Assembly: GCF_040954645.1 (NCBI RefSeq)
Contig: NC_092809.1
Location: 76,430,435-76,494,434 of the forward strand
DNA: 64,000 bases
Source of the DNA: Diabrotica undecimpunctata
Lineage: Eukaryota; Arthropoda; Insecta; Coleoptera; Chrysomelidae
Direction: 5' to 3'
Shown piece by piece: positions 52,835 to 64,000 of the stretch. Below the pieces are notes generated by a model that did not search any database, was not told the DNA's origin, and saw only the letters and a program-made list of their open reading frames with translations. Position numbers and translations under genes: made by a program. Position 1 is the first letter of the stretch; each line of letters starts with the position of its first letter.

Positions 52835-54960
52835 TGCAACTACCTATTGTATCTTCGCTCCAATTGGTCCAGTCGCGACGTACAGCCCCTCAAATGATAG
52901 GATTTAACCAATAAAATACAATAAGACAGAAAAATCAAATATAGCAGCATGTCAAAAAGGCTTTAATTATATATCTTGGTTTCTATAAGTCCAATCGTGA
53001 CGTACAGTATCTCAAATGACAGGATTTAACCAACTGAAAACAATGAAATAAAAAAATTAAATACAGCAACATGTCAAAAGGGCCGTAGTCACGTATCTTC
53101 GGTTCTATTAGTCCAATCGTGACGTATAGTACCTCTAATGATAGGATTTAATATAAAGAATACAATGGGATAGAAATATCAAATGCAGAGCAATGTCAAA
53201 AGGGCCTTAGTTGTGTATCTTTAGTTCTATTAGTCCAATCATGACGTGCAGTACCTCAAATGAAAGGATTTAACAAATAAAATACAATGAGGTATAGGAA
53301 TTAAATGGAGTAGTATGTCAAAATGGCCGTAGTTATGTATCTTCGGTCCTACTAGTCCAATCGTGACGTACGATACCTCAAATGATACCACTTAACCAAT
53401 AGAATACAATGACATAGAAATCAAATACAGCATCACGTCAAAAGGGCCTTAGTTACGTATCTTCGTTTTTAGTGGCCCAATCATAACGTACAGTACCGCA
53501 AATGACAGGATTTAACCAATCGAATACAATAAGATAGAAATGTAAAATACATCAGCTTGTCAAAAGGGCCTTAGTTATGTATCTGCGGTCTTATTAGTAA
53601 AATCGTGACGTTTCGTACCTCAAATAATAGAATTTAACTAATAGAATACTATGAGATATAAAACTTAAATAGAGTAGCCTGGCAAAAGGCTTTTGACAAA
53701 ATCTGACATAACAAAATGCTAGAAATATTGGAAACAGCGGGATTGATCGATAAAGATCTACGAATAATTACAAATCTATACTGGCATCAAGTGGCAATAA
53801 TAAAAGTTGAACAAGAACTGTCGGATGAAATAAATATAAAAAGAATAGTGAGACAATGCTGTATATTGTCGCCTTTACTTTTTAACTTATATTCGGAGGA
53901 AATATTTAAGGAAGCCTTAATGGAGACAACCGAAGACAAACATAATTATATACAGGATGACGGAATAAAAGTTGGAGATGCCACACTGGACAGAGTAGAG
54001 AAACTCGTGTATCTCGGCAGTAATATCAATGAGAGCTGGGATCCAACCGCAGAAATTAAAAGCCGACTAGACAAGCCCGAGCTGCCTTTGTAAAAATGAG
54101 AAACGTACTTTGCAGTCACGATCTTAGTATTGACCTTAGAGTTCGAGTGACATTTGCTACATCTTTCCTGTCCTGCTGTATGGAGTGGAAGCGTGGACTC
54201 TAACTGAGGCTATACAGTTATATTATATTATAGGGCTGTGGGTATACAGACGACTACTGAAAATAAGCTGGGTCGACAGAGTTAGAAATGAGGAGGTCCT
54301 TAGACGGCTGAACCAAACTACACAACTGGTTAATATAATAAAGAAACGCAAGCTGGAATACTTAGGTCATATTATGAGACACCCTGAAAAATATAATCTT
54401 TTACATCTGATCATTCAGGGAAAGATCCAAGGTAATCGTGGTCCTGGTAGAAGAAGAACACCATGGCTGAAAAATCTAAGGCAATGGTATGAAAAATCAA
54501 CTACATCGTTATTTAGAGCTGCTGTCAATAAAGTCACGATGGCAAATATGGTAGCCAACATGATATCCAACGATCGATAACGGTCATGGAACTAGAAGAC
54601 GAAGAAGTCTGGCAAAAGGGCTTTAGTTATGTATCTTCGATCCTATTTGTCCAATTGTGACGTACAGTACCTCAAATGGTACCATTTAACCAATAGAGTA
54701 CTACGACGTAGAAATCAAATACATCAACACGTCAAAACGACCTTAGGTATATATCTTTGCTCCTATATATGTTATGTCAAAAGAGCCTTAGTTGCGTATC
54801 TCCGGTCCTATAGGTCTAATCATGACATGAAGCCTAAAATGATAGGATTTAACCGAGATAATACGATGGTAGAGAGAAATTAAACATGGCGGCATCTAAT
54901 AACACTTTAACATGGCAGCAATAAAACGAATTACCGCACAGAGATGTGTGGCATATTACG
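52835..54960 (+). repeat. 122-bp satellite array, interrupted by RTE-C
   Basis: The unit carries TAGTCCAATCGTGACGTACA, GTACCTCAAATGATAGGATT, TAACCAATAGAATACAATGA and GTCAAAAGGGCCTTAGTTA. The GTCCAA anchor recurs at 52867, 52989, 53111, 53233, 53355, 53475 and 53597, i.e. every 120-122 bases, then again at 54649 and 54813 after the RTE-C insertion. Units are 10-20% diverged by eye, and the array decays after 54850. Confidence 0.93.
53687..54608 (+). pseudogene. RTE-C copy inserted in satellite, YADD region deleted
   Basis: CTGGCAAAAGG is repeated at 53679-53689 and 54609-54619, an 11-bp target duplication. The frame opens AFDKI, KMLEILETAGLIDKDLRIIT, VRQCCILSPLLFNLYSEEIF and KEALMETTEDKHNYIQDDGI, then KLVYLGSNINESWDP. 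Compared with the copy at 15700-17575, the stretch carrying NNIRYADDILVLA is absent, so the catalytic Asp pair is gone. The tail (54185-54580) reads VYRRLLKISWVDRVRNEEVL, KKRKLEYLGHIMRHPEKYNL and TPWLKNLRQWYEKSTTSLFR. Confidence 0.9.
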
Positions 54961-55032
54961 TGACAGGATTTAGCGAATACCATAAAATTACGTCATACAT
55001 CTCTTTGCATACGTCCACTTTTAGTTAACTAC

Positions 55033-55190
55033 TTAGTATCTATTCAGTACTTTGCTTTACGGTGTTGAGGCATGGACTCTTAAACAGAAGAATGTTAAAA
55101 ATCTTGAAAGCTTTGAGATGTGGTGCTACCGCCGTATACTAAAAATAAGTTGGGTGGATATAATTACAAATGAAGAGGTATTAGAAGTTA
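55033..55190 (+). pseudogene. RTE-like C-terminal fragment
   Basis: FSTLLYGVEAWTLKQKNVKN then LESFEMWCYRRILKISWVD and TNEEVLE is the RTE post-palm block (LLYG.E.WTL...LE.FE.W.YRR.LKISW.D..TNEEVL). About 50 codons. Confidence 0.8.
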
Positions 55191-55239
55191 TTCACCGGTC
55201 ACCGCCTTTTCTGTAAATGGAGTGAATATTGTTTTCCAT

Positions 55240-55380
55240 TTAATATTTTTTCTCACTTGAATAATTCCTGCTGGTATTTGGTCTAAGCTTACTTCTTTTC
55301 CCCATTCAAGCTGTTTCATAGCTAATTCTACTTCCTCTTTATAGTGCCCTGTTCACCTGTTTTGGTAATTTCGGACTTAT
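55240..55380 (-). pseudogene. RT N-terminal scrap
   Basis: EVELAMKQLEWGKEVSLDQI then PAGIIQ on the minus strand corresponds to E.ELA.K.MK.GKA.GPD.IP.EI, which leads into the RT of non-LTR elements. Confidence 0.5.
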
Positions 55381-55589
55381 TATTTCATCTCTTATAACAT
55401 AAAACAGTTGTTTCAGATATCTTTATCGCGTTTCCTTTTTTTATGGATGAATATTCTGCCGTTTTCATCTTCTACTATTTCATATGGAGCTACACGATTA
55501 ACAATTCCAAATCAAGAAAACATAAATAACACTTCGAATTATATTATACAACTAATAGTCCAAAAATGAAGAGCAAGAGGTAGATGGCC

Positions 55590-55865
55590 AAGAAGCCGAA
55601 ATCTTAATGACGAACACAAATATAATCGACTAATCAGACAATTAAGATCAGCGCTACATGATGAAGGCAATGCCACATTTGAACACTACATTAGTACATT
55701 GTCTAAAGAAGATCATTAAGTATGAATAGCAACAAAAACACTTAAAGAGACCTGAACAACACAACTCACCATTTAAGAAAGATGACGTTAGTTGAGGAAG
55801 ATCAGACCAGGAAAAAATGTCAACATTTTCAGAATACCACATAATAATAGTCAAGCAATAGAACA
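55590..55865 (+). pseudogene. Jockey-clade linker fragment
   Basis: RLIRQLRSALHDEGNATFEH, YISTLSKEDH, a stop, VWIATKTLKRPEQHNSPFKK and, after another stop, GRSDQEKMSTFSEY. The N.L.R.LK..L.......YI..L...D.S.W...K.LKRP....P.........SD..KA..F...L pattern precedes the RT of Jockey elements. Confidence 0.75.
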
Positions 55866-55869
55866 CTGA

Positions 55870-56295
55870 AAACTTTTATTTTTAACTGTACGCCCATGAA
55901 TGACTTACCATTTTTTAAGTAACACTTAATATTGCACTTGTTTATTGTATTTTTTTCATCTTTCAAGATAATTCTTATAGGGATATATGTATTTATAACA
56001 TACGGTCTTATGGTCTTATTACGGCTTTAAGATTATTCGACCCAAATGTATCTTGTACCGCACTGCTAATTGAGAATTATGTTTGTAATGCGATAAGAGG
56101 TCCGGATATACGAGACACCAGTGACTCATGCCGCACTGATAAAAATCCGACAGGAATCTGTATTTCTATAAAAAAAGAATATGTAGATTAATTTGTTTTG
56201 TGTATTAATTTAGTTTAGTTTGAACAAGACTTGCAGTAAAAGATTTTTCTAAATATAGAATGTAAACCATATTCCCAATGCTTTGTGAAAGAGAA
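55870..56295. other. no recognisable gene
   Basis: Nothing identified. Confidence 0.55.
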
Positions 56296-56297
56296 CC

Positions 56298-57065
56298 AGT
56301 TTATAATATACCGGACGACGAAGGACTTCAACATCTAATTAATAGGATTACCACAATGTGTGATGAATATGGCCTTAAGCTAAATACCGCAAAGACAAAG
56401 GTGATGGTCGTCAGTAAAACGCCAACACAACCGGAAGTGGTAACAGCTTATGGTGAACAACTGGAGAGAACTAACAGTATCACTTACCTTGGTTGTAATC
56501 TAAATGAGAACTGGGATATGAGCAAAGAAATTAGAATACGGATAGAGAAGGCCAGAGCTGCATTCTTTAAGATGAAGAATCTGTTATGTGGAAACAATAT
56601 TACTTTAAGTCTGAAAATTTGATTAGTGAGATGTTATGTGTTCCCTACTCTTTTGTATGGTGTCGAAGGTTGGACTTTGACGGATACACTTCTCAAGAAA
56701 CTGGAAGCCTTTGAAATCTGGGTGTATCGGAGAACCCTACGAATAAGTTGGGTGGATAGAGTTCGTAACGAAGTTGTTTTGCATCGGATGGGAAAAGTTA
56801 CGGAAGTCGTCAAAACAGTTAAAAATCGCAAACTTGAATATTTTGGCCATGTTATGCGCCACCCAGAGAGATATAATATACTCCATTTAATAATACAAGG
56901 CAAGGTAGACGGAAGAAGAGGGCCAGGTCGAAGAAGAATGTCATGGCTTAGAAACCTGAGAGATTGGCTTAACAGATCCTCTGCATCTCTTTTCCGAGCT
57001 GCCGTCAACAAAATTACTATAGCCAATTTGATAGCCAACGCTCGATAATCGAGCTCGGCACATGT
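56298..57065 (+). pseudogene. RTE-like (family D) 3' half
   Basis: Starts just after the position of the catalytic motif: DDEGLQHLINRITTMCDEYG, LKLNTAKTKVMVVSKTP and ITYLGCNLNENWDMSKEIRI. One TGA at 56620 splits the frame, which resumes at VRCYVFPTLLYGVEGWTLTD, FEIWVYRRTLRISWVDRVRN, RKLEYFGHVMRHPERYNILH and RRRMSWLRNLRDWLNRSSAS to the stop at 57048. It is a 5'-truncated copy with a single stop, so relatively young. The 3' tail is GTAGAAGAAAAAAAGG. Confidence 0.88.
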
Positions 57066-57369
57066 AGAAGAAAAAAAGGACGACCTTATTTTAGAATATT
57101 GGTCGATGAATTGAAATCATTGTTCAAGAAACGAATTATTCATGTGCAGATGTTTTACTATAAAAACATGTAGAACCAAAATCTCGATTAAAAAAGTTGC
57201 AACCAGTTACTCAGGATGGAACTTAACCCCATTATTGATTTTACAAGTGATAAAATGGGTCGACAAAAAACCAGTTTTATTCCTTACATCATTTAAACAT
57301 AATAGTTGTATCTTGGTTTAATCAAATGAAAAGAAAAATTATACACAAGTACTAAAACCACAAACTATT
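57066..57369. other. unassigned stretch before piggyBac fragment
   Basis: The short open frame VDELKSLFKKRIIHVQMFYY may be piggyBac-derived but is not clear. Confidence 0.4.
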
Positions 57370-57830
57370 CTCGATTATAACTTGGTGAAAAAGAGTGTTG
57401 ATTTTAGTGATCAAGTGGCTTCTTACCAAAGCCCAATACGCAAAATTCTGAAGTGGTACCGAAAAGTGGCAGTGAAATTAATATTTAATACCTGATTTAA
57501 TACCACAGTAGTCAATGCTTAGTTGCTAAATAACAGAAAACGTAAAAAAGTGACAACCTATCCTTGAGTTCAGACTGCAGTTCGCGAAGGCATTTGCAAA
57601 TAAAGAAATGTTGTAACCTTCACGACAAGTTACATCCAAAAATACCATCTCAGGCAAAGCGATGTAGATAATACAAAGAGAAGAAAGTGTACAAGATGTT
57701 ACAAATTTTTAAGAAGAAGCATGATTAGTAGAAAGGCCGATAGAAAAGTTAAAAAAGTTAAAACATACTCTGAAGAATGTGATGGCAAAACTGCAATATG
57801 TCTAGTGTGCTTTATTGAATCACATTAAAA
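57370..57830 (+). pseudogene. piggyBac transposase C-terminus
   Basis: KKSVDFSDQVASYQSPIRKI then LKWYRKVAVKLIFNT matches the GGVDL.DQ...Y...RK...WW.K....LL block that carries the last catalytic Asp. Farther on, TRCYKFLRRSMISRKADRKV, KKVKTYSEECDGKTAICLVC and FIESH form the Cys-rich C-terminal domain (C..CY......KV...TYC..C....LCL.CF...H). Frames are broken between them. Confidence 0.8.
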
Positions 57831-57898
57831 AACAATTTTACTTATACAGGAACTATTATTGAGTAAAAACGTATTGTGCCTCAAGTGGCCTTATAATA

Positions 57899-58375
57899 TT
57901 GGATAAGTTGATAGTTTCTAGTAGAACGTTTTTATTGTTAATTACCTCCGTAAAAGTGAGTTATAGTATTTATAAAAAAATGGATGTAAATAATATACCT
58001 TCGACATCTAAAAAAGCTAGATTTGAACATAAACGTAGATTGACCACTGCTGAATTACAATCATTGTTAGAAGCATCTCGCGAAGACAATGTAGATTAAA
58101 CGAATGGTGGAAGTGACCCTGATTGACTCTGATGAAATATTTGCACAAAGTCGTTCAGAAAAATCGAGGATTGCGTTTTGGAAAGAGACAACACAAACAG
58201 AATTTAAGACTTTTCTCGGGCTTATGTTCCATATGGGTACAATTAAGATGAACCTTCTGAATGACTACTGAAAAAGTATGGGTAACTTCTATAATAGTGT
58301 TGACTTGACTAGACAATTGATCATAGCCCATATTAAGAAATAACCGAATAGACAATCCTCACTTGTCAAAGAAAC
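57899..58375 (+). pseudogene. piggyBac transposase N-terminus
   Basis: After an upstream ATG, the frame MDVNNIPSTSKKARFEHKRR then LTTAELQSLLEASRED ends at a stop. A second frame has IDSDEIFAQSRSEK, TEFKTFLGLMFHMGTIKMN, LLNDY, a stop, and SVDLTRQLIIAHI. The FK.FLGL...MG.....L.DYW pattern is the N-terminal region of piggyBac transposases. It follows another copy's C-terminus, so the order is not that of one intact gene. Confidence 0.75.
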
Positions 58376-58399
58376 TAAAAAAACGTAAAGTGGTCTAAA

Positions 58400-59980
<1,581 letters not shown>

Positions 59981-60816
59981 TTACCTATGCTATTCACCCT
60001 ATCAAGTAATAACTGCTGATCTTCCAAATTATCAGTTATAATCACTGTGTCGTCCGCATAGCGTAGGTTGCTAATTGGTATGCCGTTCACCTTAATGCCT
60101 AATTTCGTGTCTTCTAATGCTTCCGCAAATATATTTTTAACATATAAATTAAAAAGCTTCGGAAAGAGTAACTAGGCTTGGCGGACACCTTTCCGGATTT
60201 CAAATTCATCCGTATATTGGTCTTTATCAATCCTCACCTTTGCCATTTGGTTCCAGTATAGATTCTGAATAATTCTGATCTCCTTTTGGTCAATATTGGC
60301 CCTATGTAGTAGTCCCATCATGATATCATGTTTAACATTGTCAAATGCCTTCTCGTAGTCGATGAAGGTGAGGTAGACATCTTTTCGTTGATCTAAACAG
60401 TTTTGTATTAAGGTGTTCAAACATAAAATTGCCTCTCTTGTTTCTAGTCCTCCCTTAAAACCGAATTGTGTTGACCCGCTAAGTTCTTCTAGTATCTTGT
60501 ACATTCTTGAGTGTAATATCCTAAGGAAGAGTTTCAGCAAGTGACTCATTAAACTGATTAAGCGGTGTTCATTGCATTTTGTGGCATTAGCTGTTTTTGG
60601 GATCATCACAAAGGATGACTGCAGCCATTCTCGCGGAATGTAACCAGTATCATAAATTCTATTGAACAGCTTTACCAAGATTTCGATATTCTCCTCATCT
60701 AGTAGTTTTATTGCTTCGAAGAATATGCTATTCTTGCTAAGAATATCTAATAAATATGAATCATGAATCAAATGTACCACACTTAACCAGGGAACAATGA
60801 CTGGCTCATAAAACAT
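59981..60816 (-). pseudogene. RTE-like (family E) RT core, truncated both ends
   Basis: EAIKLLDEENIEILVKLFNR, YIPREWLQSSFVMIPKTANA, LISLMSHLLKLFLRILHSRM, FGFKGGLETREAILCLNTLI, LTFIDYEKAFDNVKHDIMM (first Asp) and EFEIRKGVRQA then a stop; resuming in another frame as [20 protein letters not shown], then [20 protein letters not shown] (YADD). It ends at NSIGKKY where the TA tract begins. The thumb and tail are missing. Confidence 0.88.
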
Positions 60817-60819
60817 TAG

Positions 60820-61439
60820 TATTATTCATTTGAGTTCACTTTTCTCCGATTATTTTAGTGTAGATAATTCATTTTAAAGTATTTTTTTAGCATATAATAT
60901 AGTTTATGAATTTTATGTTGTCATTTTCCAGCTGTCGTCTTAATTTGCAACGTCTTGATATTCTTCATGCAGTCCCGGATTATTTTAGTTTGGCTGGCTT
61001 GTGTTAAAAAAATTACAATATTTGTATTTTTTCCGTCTTATAGATTTAAACTTTCATAATCCATACATTCTGGAATTTGTACCGTTACCTCATAATATTT
61101 TCGCTATTTTTTTGTAAATTCTCCTTTGTCCGCTGTTTATCCGTCTTGAAGAACTAAAAATATTATATTCCCCATTCTTGCATTTGTACTGTTACTTTCA
61201 TTTTTCATTGCCTTTAGAAAATCTTCATATTTATTTAAAAACAATACATATATGCATGTATCGTCTAAACAGAAAACCGGGTCTTCATGTTTACTTTGAA
61301 AATAAAGATTTTTATAAAGTTGTTACATACCACACATTTACTATTAACAGAGATACGAGTGTTGAAATGTTGTTTTTGAAAGCAGGACCGCAATTAATAA
61401 TTTATATTTCATAATTTTTCAATCAATAACTTTATATTT
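60820..61439. other. no recognisable gene
   Basis: Nothing identified. Confidence 0.55.
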
Positions 61440-61740
61440 GTCATCTACACTAACTGAAATCTATTCGCAAAGAGCGAGAACTGATATCACCACAGCCATT
61501 AAAAAGAGAAAGGTCAAATACTTGTGTCAAATAGACAGACCTGAATATCACTTACAGCAGTTAATAATTCAGAGTAAATAGAAAGAAAAAGTTGGGGAGT
61601 ATGATGATATCTGTCCTGGCTGCTTAACATTAGACATTGGACAGCTCGAACAGCTGAGAAATTAGTTCATGCAGCTACCGACCGAGAAGCATCCCAGCAA
61701 CTTCTTAACCTGATGATAGGCTACGCTTGAAAACAAAAAC
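61440..61740 (+). pseudogene. RTE-like C-terminal fragment
   Basis: ITTAIKKRKVKYLCQIDRPE then YHLQQLIIQS, a stop, and in another frame SWLLNIRHWTARTAEKLVHA then ATDREASQQLLNLMIGYA. This is the RTE tail (KRK..YLGH..R...Y.LLQLII.GK, SWL.NIR.W....). Frames are broken. Confidence 0.75.
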
Positions 61741-61759
61741 GGAACACAAGTCCCGATTT

Positions 61760-62330
61760 ATTTGCATCAGTTTAGTTTCGGTTTATGTATTGTTATCTAC
61801 TCCGATAGTCAAGCTCGTGTAGTACTGTTTGGATGTCCTTTGCTAGATTGGAAGTCAAAATAGGTTAACACTAGCCTGGGCACTAGCGCATAAGTGAGAC
61901 CAGGCAACGATGAGGCTGATGAATTAGCTCGGTAAGATGCATGTGCATCATTAGTTGACCCGAAACTCATCTTTGGAAATGTTAACAGGCGAAAAAGAGC
62001 TTTCATTGATAAATGCTTGCAAAAATCTCATGAATGGTGGAAGACTACACCAAGATAGAAACAGACTAAGGAGTTGGTTAAAGGACAATAGCCAAATTTG
62101 CAGATAACCCTCTGAGCCACAGCCGAATGTTGTTAGGATAATAGTGGGTTTGTTGACTGGTCATTGTAGGCCCAATAAATATTTGGGTCATATAGTTGTG
62201 ACAAAAGAGAATGTTTCGTCGTTTCTCTAGAAGAAGTGAAAACTGCATTTCAAGTTTGTTGTTCTTAGAACTCGGTGAGGAAAAACCAGAAGCATCGAGA
62301 ATATGAAGCTGGGATCTGACAGAAAATACA
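61760..62330 (+). pseudogene. non-LTR RNase H domain and C-terminal region
   Basis: IYSDSQARVVLFG-like reading (YSDSQA, RNase H), RPGNDEADELAR (the PG..GNE.AD.LA motif), DACASLVDPKLIFGNVNRRK, and RIIVGLLTGHCRPNKYLGHI then FCLEEVKTAF (the LLTGH......L......C..C zinc-binding end). This order belongs to I/R1/Jockey-type elements that carry RNase H. Several shifts and stops. It is followed by a 3' UTR shared with 14635-14960. Confidence 0.75.
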
Positions 62331-62590
62331 TAATAGAAAGAGACAAAATATAAAAACGCGAACCAGCGCAACTTGGAATACCGTTTTAACACTCAATATT
62401 TAGGATTAACGATCTCTGGAATAAGGCGAAACTGTCTATTTATCGCCAGAGCGTCCAGTCCCTTCGTGTGTTGGTAAATTAACACGGTTTAAAGGAAATT
62501 GGAAGCTGATCTATAGCTCGTACCTACTTACCCCTCTAACACTTTCGACGAGAGTATGGACAGGTATGGCTAGTGTCGTGGTAATTTTAC
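62310..62590 (+). repeat. dispersed retroelement 3'-UTR-like repeat, copy 2
   Basis: Matches 14635-14960 in order and orientation (GGGATCTGACAGAA, CTTGGAATACCG, AACTGTCTATTTA, GGAAGCTGAT, AGCTCGTAC). It directly follows the RNase H region, which suggests its origin. Confidence 0.65.
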
Positions 62591-63380
62591 TATGGAATGG
62601 TCTAACGAAGTTGTGTTTTAAATGACAAGAGAAGATAATAGATTTGCAAAAGTCGCAATGTACCAGGCTGTTATATGCTCTGATTTGTAATCTCTAATCC
62701 AGTTTTTTGCAGGAGTTCCTATCCAACTCGCTTGCCGTCGTTTTATCTATTCTCTATGGTCATTGTGATAATATGCTGTTTTTATAAAATACATGTCGTT
62801 ATGTTGTTGTTTTAGTACTTTTCTAGTATCCCTTAAAAACTCCGTGCTTGTTATTTTACACTATTTACAGGCATTCGAATGATTTTGTTCACGGTGGTAT
62901 CTTCTATTGCGGGTTTATCAGTTATATTTAATTGCTATACGATCACATTGCCATATTGCTACATTTAATATCGAATGCAGTTGCAGGCGAGCTCAAATTA
63001 TGTATAATTATTTTCCTTCCCTTGTTATACTCGTCACAGCCTATAAGCTTTTATTCGGTGTCAGATTTTGGGACCATAATTGATAATAAATATAATCGAT
63101 AAATTTTAGATATAGTTTTGATAAAGACATGGAATACCTGTCGAAGCGTCAATTTATAAATAAATAAAAAACGTCTTATAATATCTAGTTTTAAATGAAC
63201 CTATTCCCAAAAAATTGTTGTCAAAAAATATAAACCTTTCACCACGGAATTTAGTTTTACATGTTAGAGACTGAAACTATTCGGTTTTATAATCACAATA
63301 ATTAATTTAAACAAATTATGTACATAATTAGTCATAAAATTCACATTTGTCCGTTCTAAGGGGGTGGGACCTCCAATATT
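62591..63380. other. no recognisable gene
   Basis: Nothing identified. Confidence 0.55.
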
Positions 63381-63382
63381 TG

Positions 63383-64000
63383 TCATTTTTTTTGCATTTT
63401 TGTGTGCCTACCTGGACGACTAGAGACTCTTCTTTTAATTTTGGCCTTGGATCTCCCCAAACTTATCAATTGCTCAGCTACAGGTACTAAATAATGAAGA
63501 AGAGGAACTTTCTTCCTTTTGTTTTGAATTTCCGAAAATATTATCCATGAATTGATTACAAATGCCATTAACAATTTGTAGAAAACTTTACGCCACCATT
63601 TAGTAGATTTTCTGTCTAAATCATAGGTGGCAATCTTTTGATGAGCCAAATCAACCCCTCCCATATATTTATTGTAAAATACTATAGCTTCAAGGCAATC
63701 AAAAGTGCATTTGACGCCTGTTTTTAGTTTTCTTTCAATCCGTGATAAAGATGCCGAGTGGCAGTTTGATAAAAGTAAAACTTCTTTAGTGTCCTGCCAT
63801 CTAACTGTCATTACGCCTTTATCATTTACCAATGAATCAGATTCACCTCTAGATAGCTTCTTATCAATAAATTGTGGCGTATTCTTTCTGCATGTATGTA
63901 CCAACGCATGATAATTCAAGATTATTCATGGAATCAACAGTGGTAAAAAACGATCAATACACAAACATACGTTTTTTAATTGAAGTGTTTGACATAGTGT
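63383..64000 (-). pseudogene. piggyBac transposase C-terminal half, cut by window edge
   Basis: 178 open codons: TPQFIDKKLSRGESDSLVND, VRWQDTKEVLLLSNCH, VFYNKYMGGVDLAHQKIATY (the last catalytic Asp in MGGVDL), STKWWRKVFYKLLMAFVINS and a basic tail (RSKAKIKRRVSSRPGRH). Upstream on the minus strand, DRFFTTVDSMNNLELSCVGT in another frame is the preceding FFT...L......GT region, so a frameshift lies near 63915. The Cys-rich end is not seen. It continues beyond 64000. Confidence 0.85.

Overview
This window looks like heterochromatin-like or intergenic DNA from an insect, possibly a beetle with a large repeat-rich genome. The species cannot be read from the sequence. It is AT-rich, and I recognise no convincing host gene, tRNA or rRNA. 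Almost everything identifiable is transposable-element (TE) debris: RTE-like, R1, Jockey and I-like non-LTR retrotransposons; Penelope-like elements (PLEs); one BEL/Pao and one Ty3/gypsy LTR element; and Tc1, mariner, pogo/Tigger, PIF/Harbinger and piggyBac DNA transposons. Thirteen or so long TA dinucleotide tracts lie between them. RTE names A to F are my own labels for copies that resemble each other.

Layout. 0-1.4 kb: retroelement and Harbinger fragments. 1.8-6 kb: a cluster of inverted-repeat structures, each bordered by long TA tracts and mixed with PLE pieces, including a hammerhead-ribozyme-like motif. 6-8.3 kb: two decayed PLEs on opposite strands. 9.0-9.7 kb: a bounded Harbinger remnant with a TAA target duplication. 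10.56-12.06 kb: an uninterrupted 500-codon RTE reverse transcriptase (family B). 12.8-20.1 kb: RTE and other non-LTR pieces (family C at 15.7-17.6 kb). 21.6-22.9 kb: a complete but broken mariner element inside an older RTE. 24.6-25.3 kb: a Tigger-type MITE, followed by a THAP-like fragment. 26.3-28.7 kb: I/Jockey fragments and a deletion derivative of a Ty3/gypsy element. 29.36-34.22 kb: a pogo-like transposon with terminal inverted repeats (TIRs), a predicted 62-bp intron and a nested RTE-A copy that itself carries a 124-bp insertion. 35.86-37.47 kb: a Tc1 element in a tandem duplication.

38.37-47.78 kb is a nest: an RTE-F element was hit by RTE-A, which was hit by a 6.37-kb BEL/Pao LTR element on the minus strand. 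The BEL/Pao element has two nearly identical ~1.05-kb LTRs, a 5-bp target duplication, a primer-binding site matching the tRNA-Tyr 3' end, a 1.6-kb leader built of repeated hairpins, a gag-like ORF and an integrase remnant, but no recognisable protease, RT or RNase H. It also carries an RTE fragment picked up earlier.

47.8-64 kb: a 214-bp palindromic MITE, an R1 fragment, a mariner N-terminus, a 122-bp satellite array interrupted by an RTE-C copy that lacks its YADD catalytic segment, further RTE and Jockey pieces, and three piggyBac fragments, one running off the right edge.

There is no operon or pathway here. The interactions are insertional: elements inside elements, with target duplications giving the order of events. 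The best candidates for something undescribed are the hairpin-array leader of the internally deleted BEL/Pao element, and the repeated pairing of TA tracts with inverted repeats at 1.8-6 kb.
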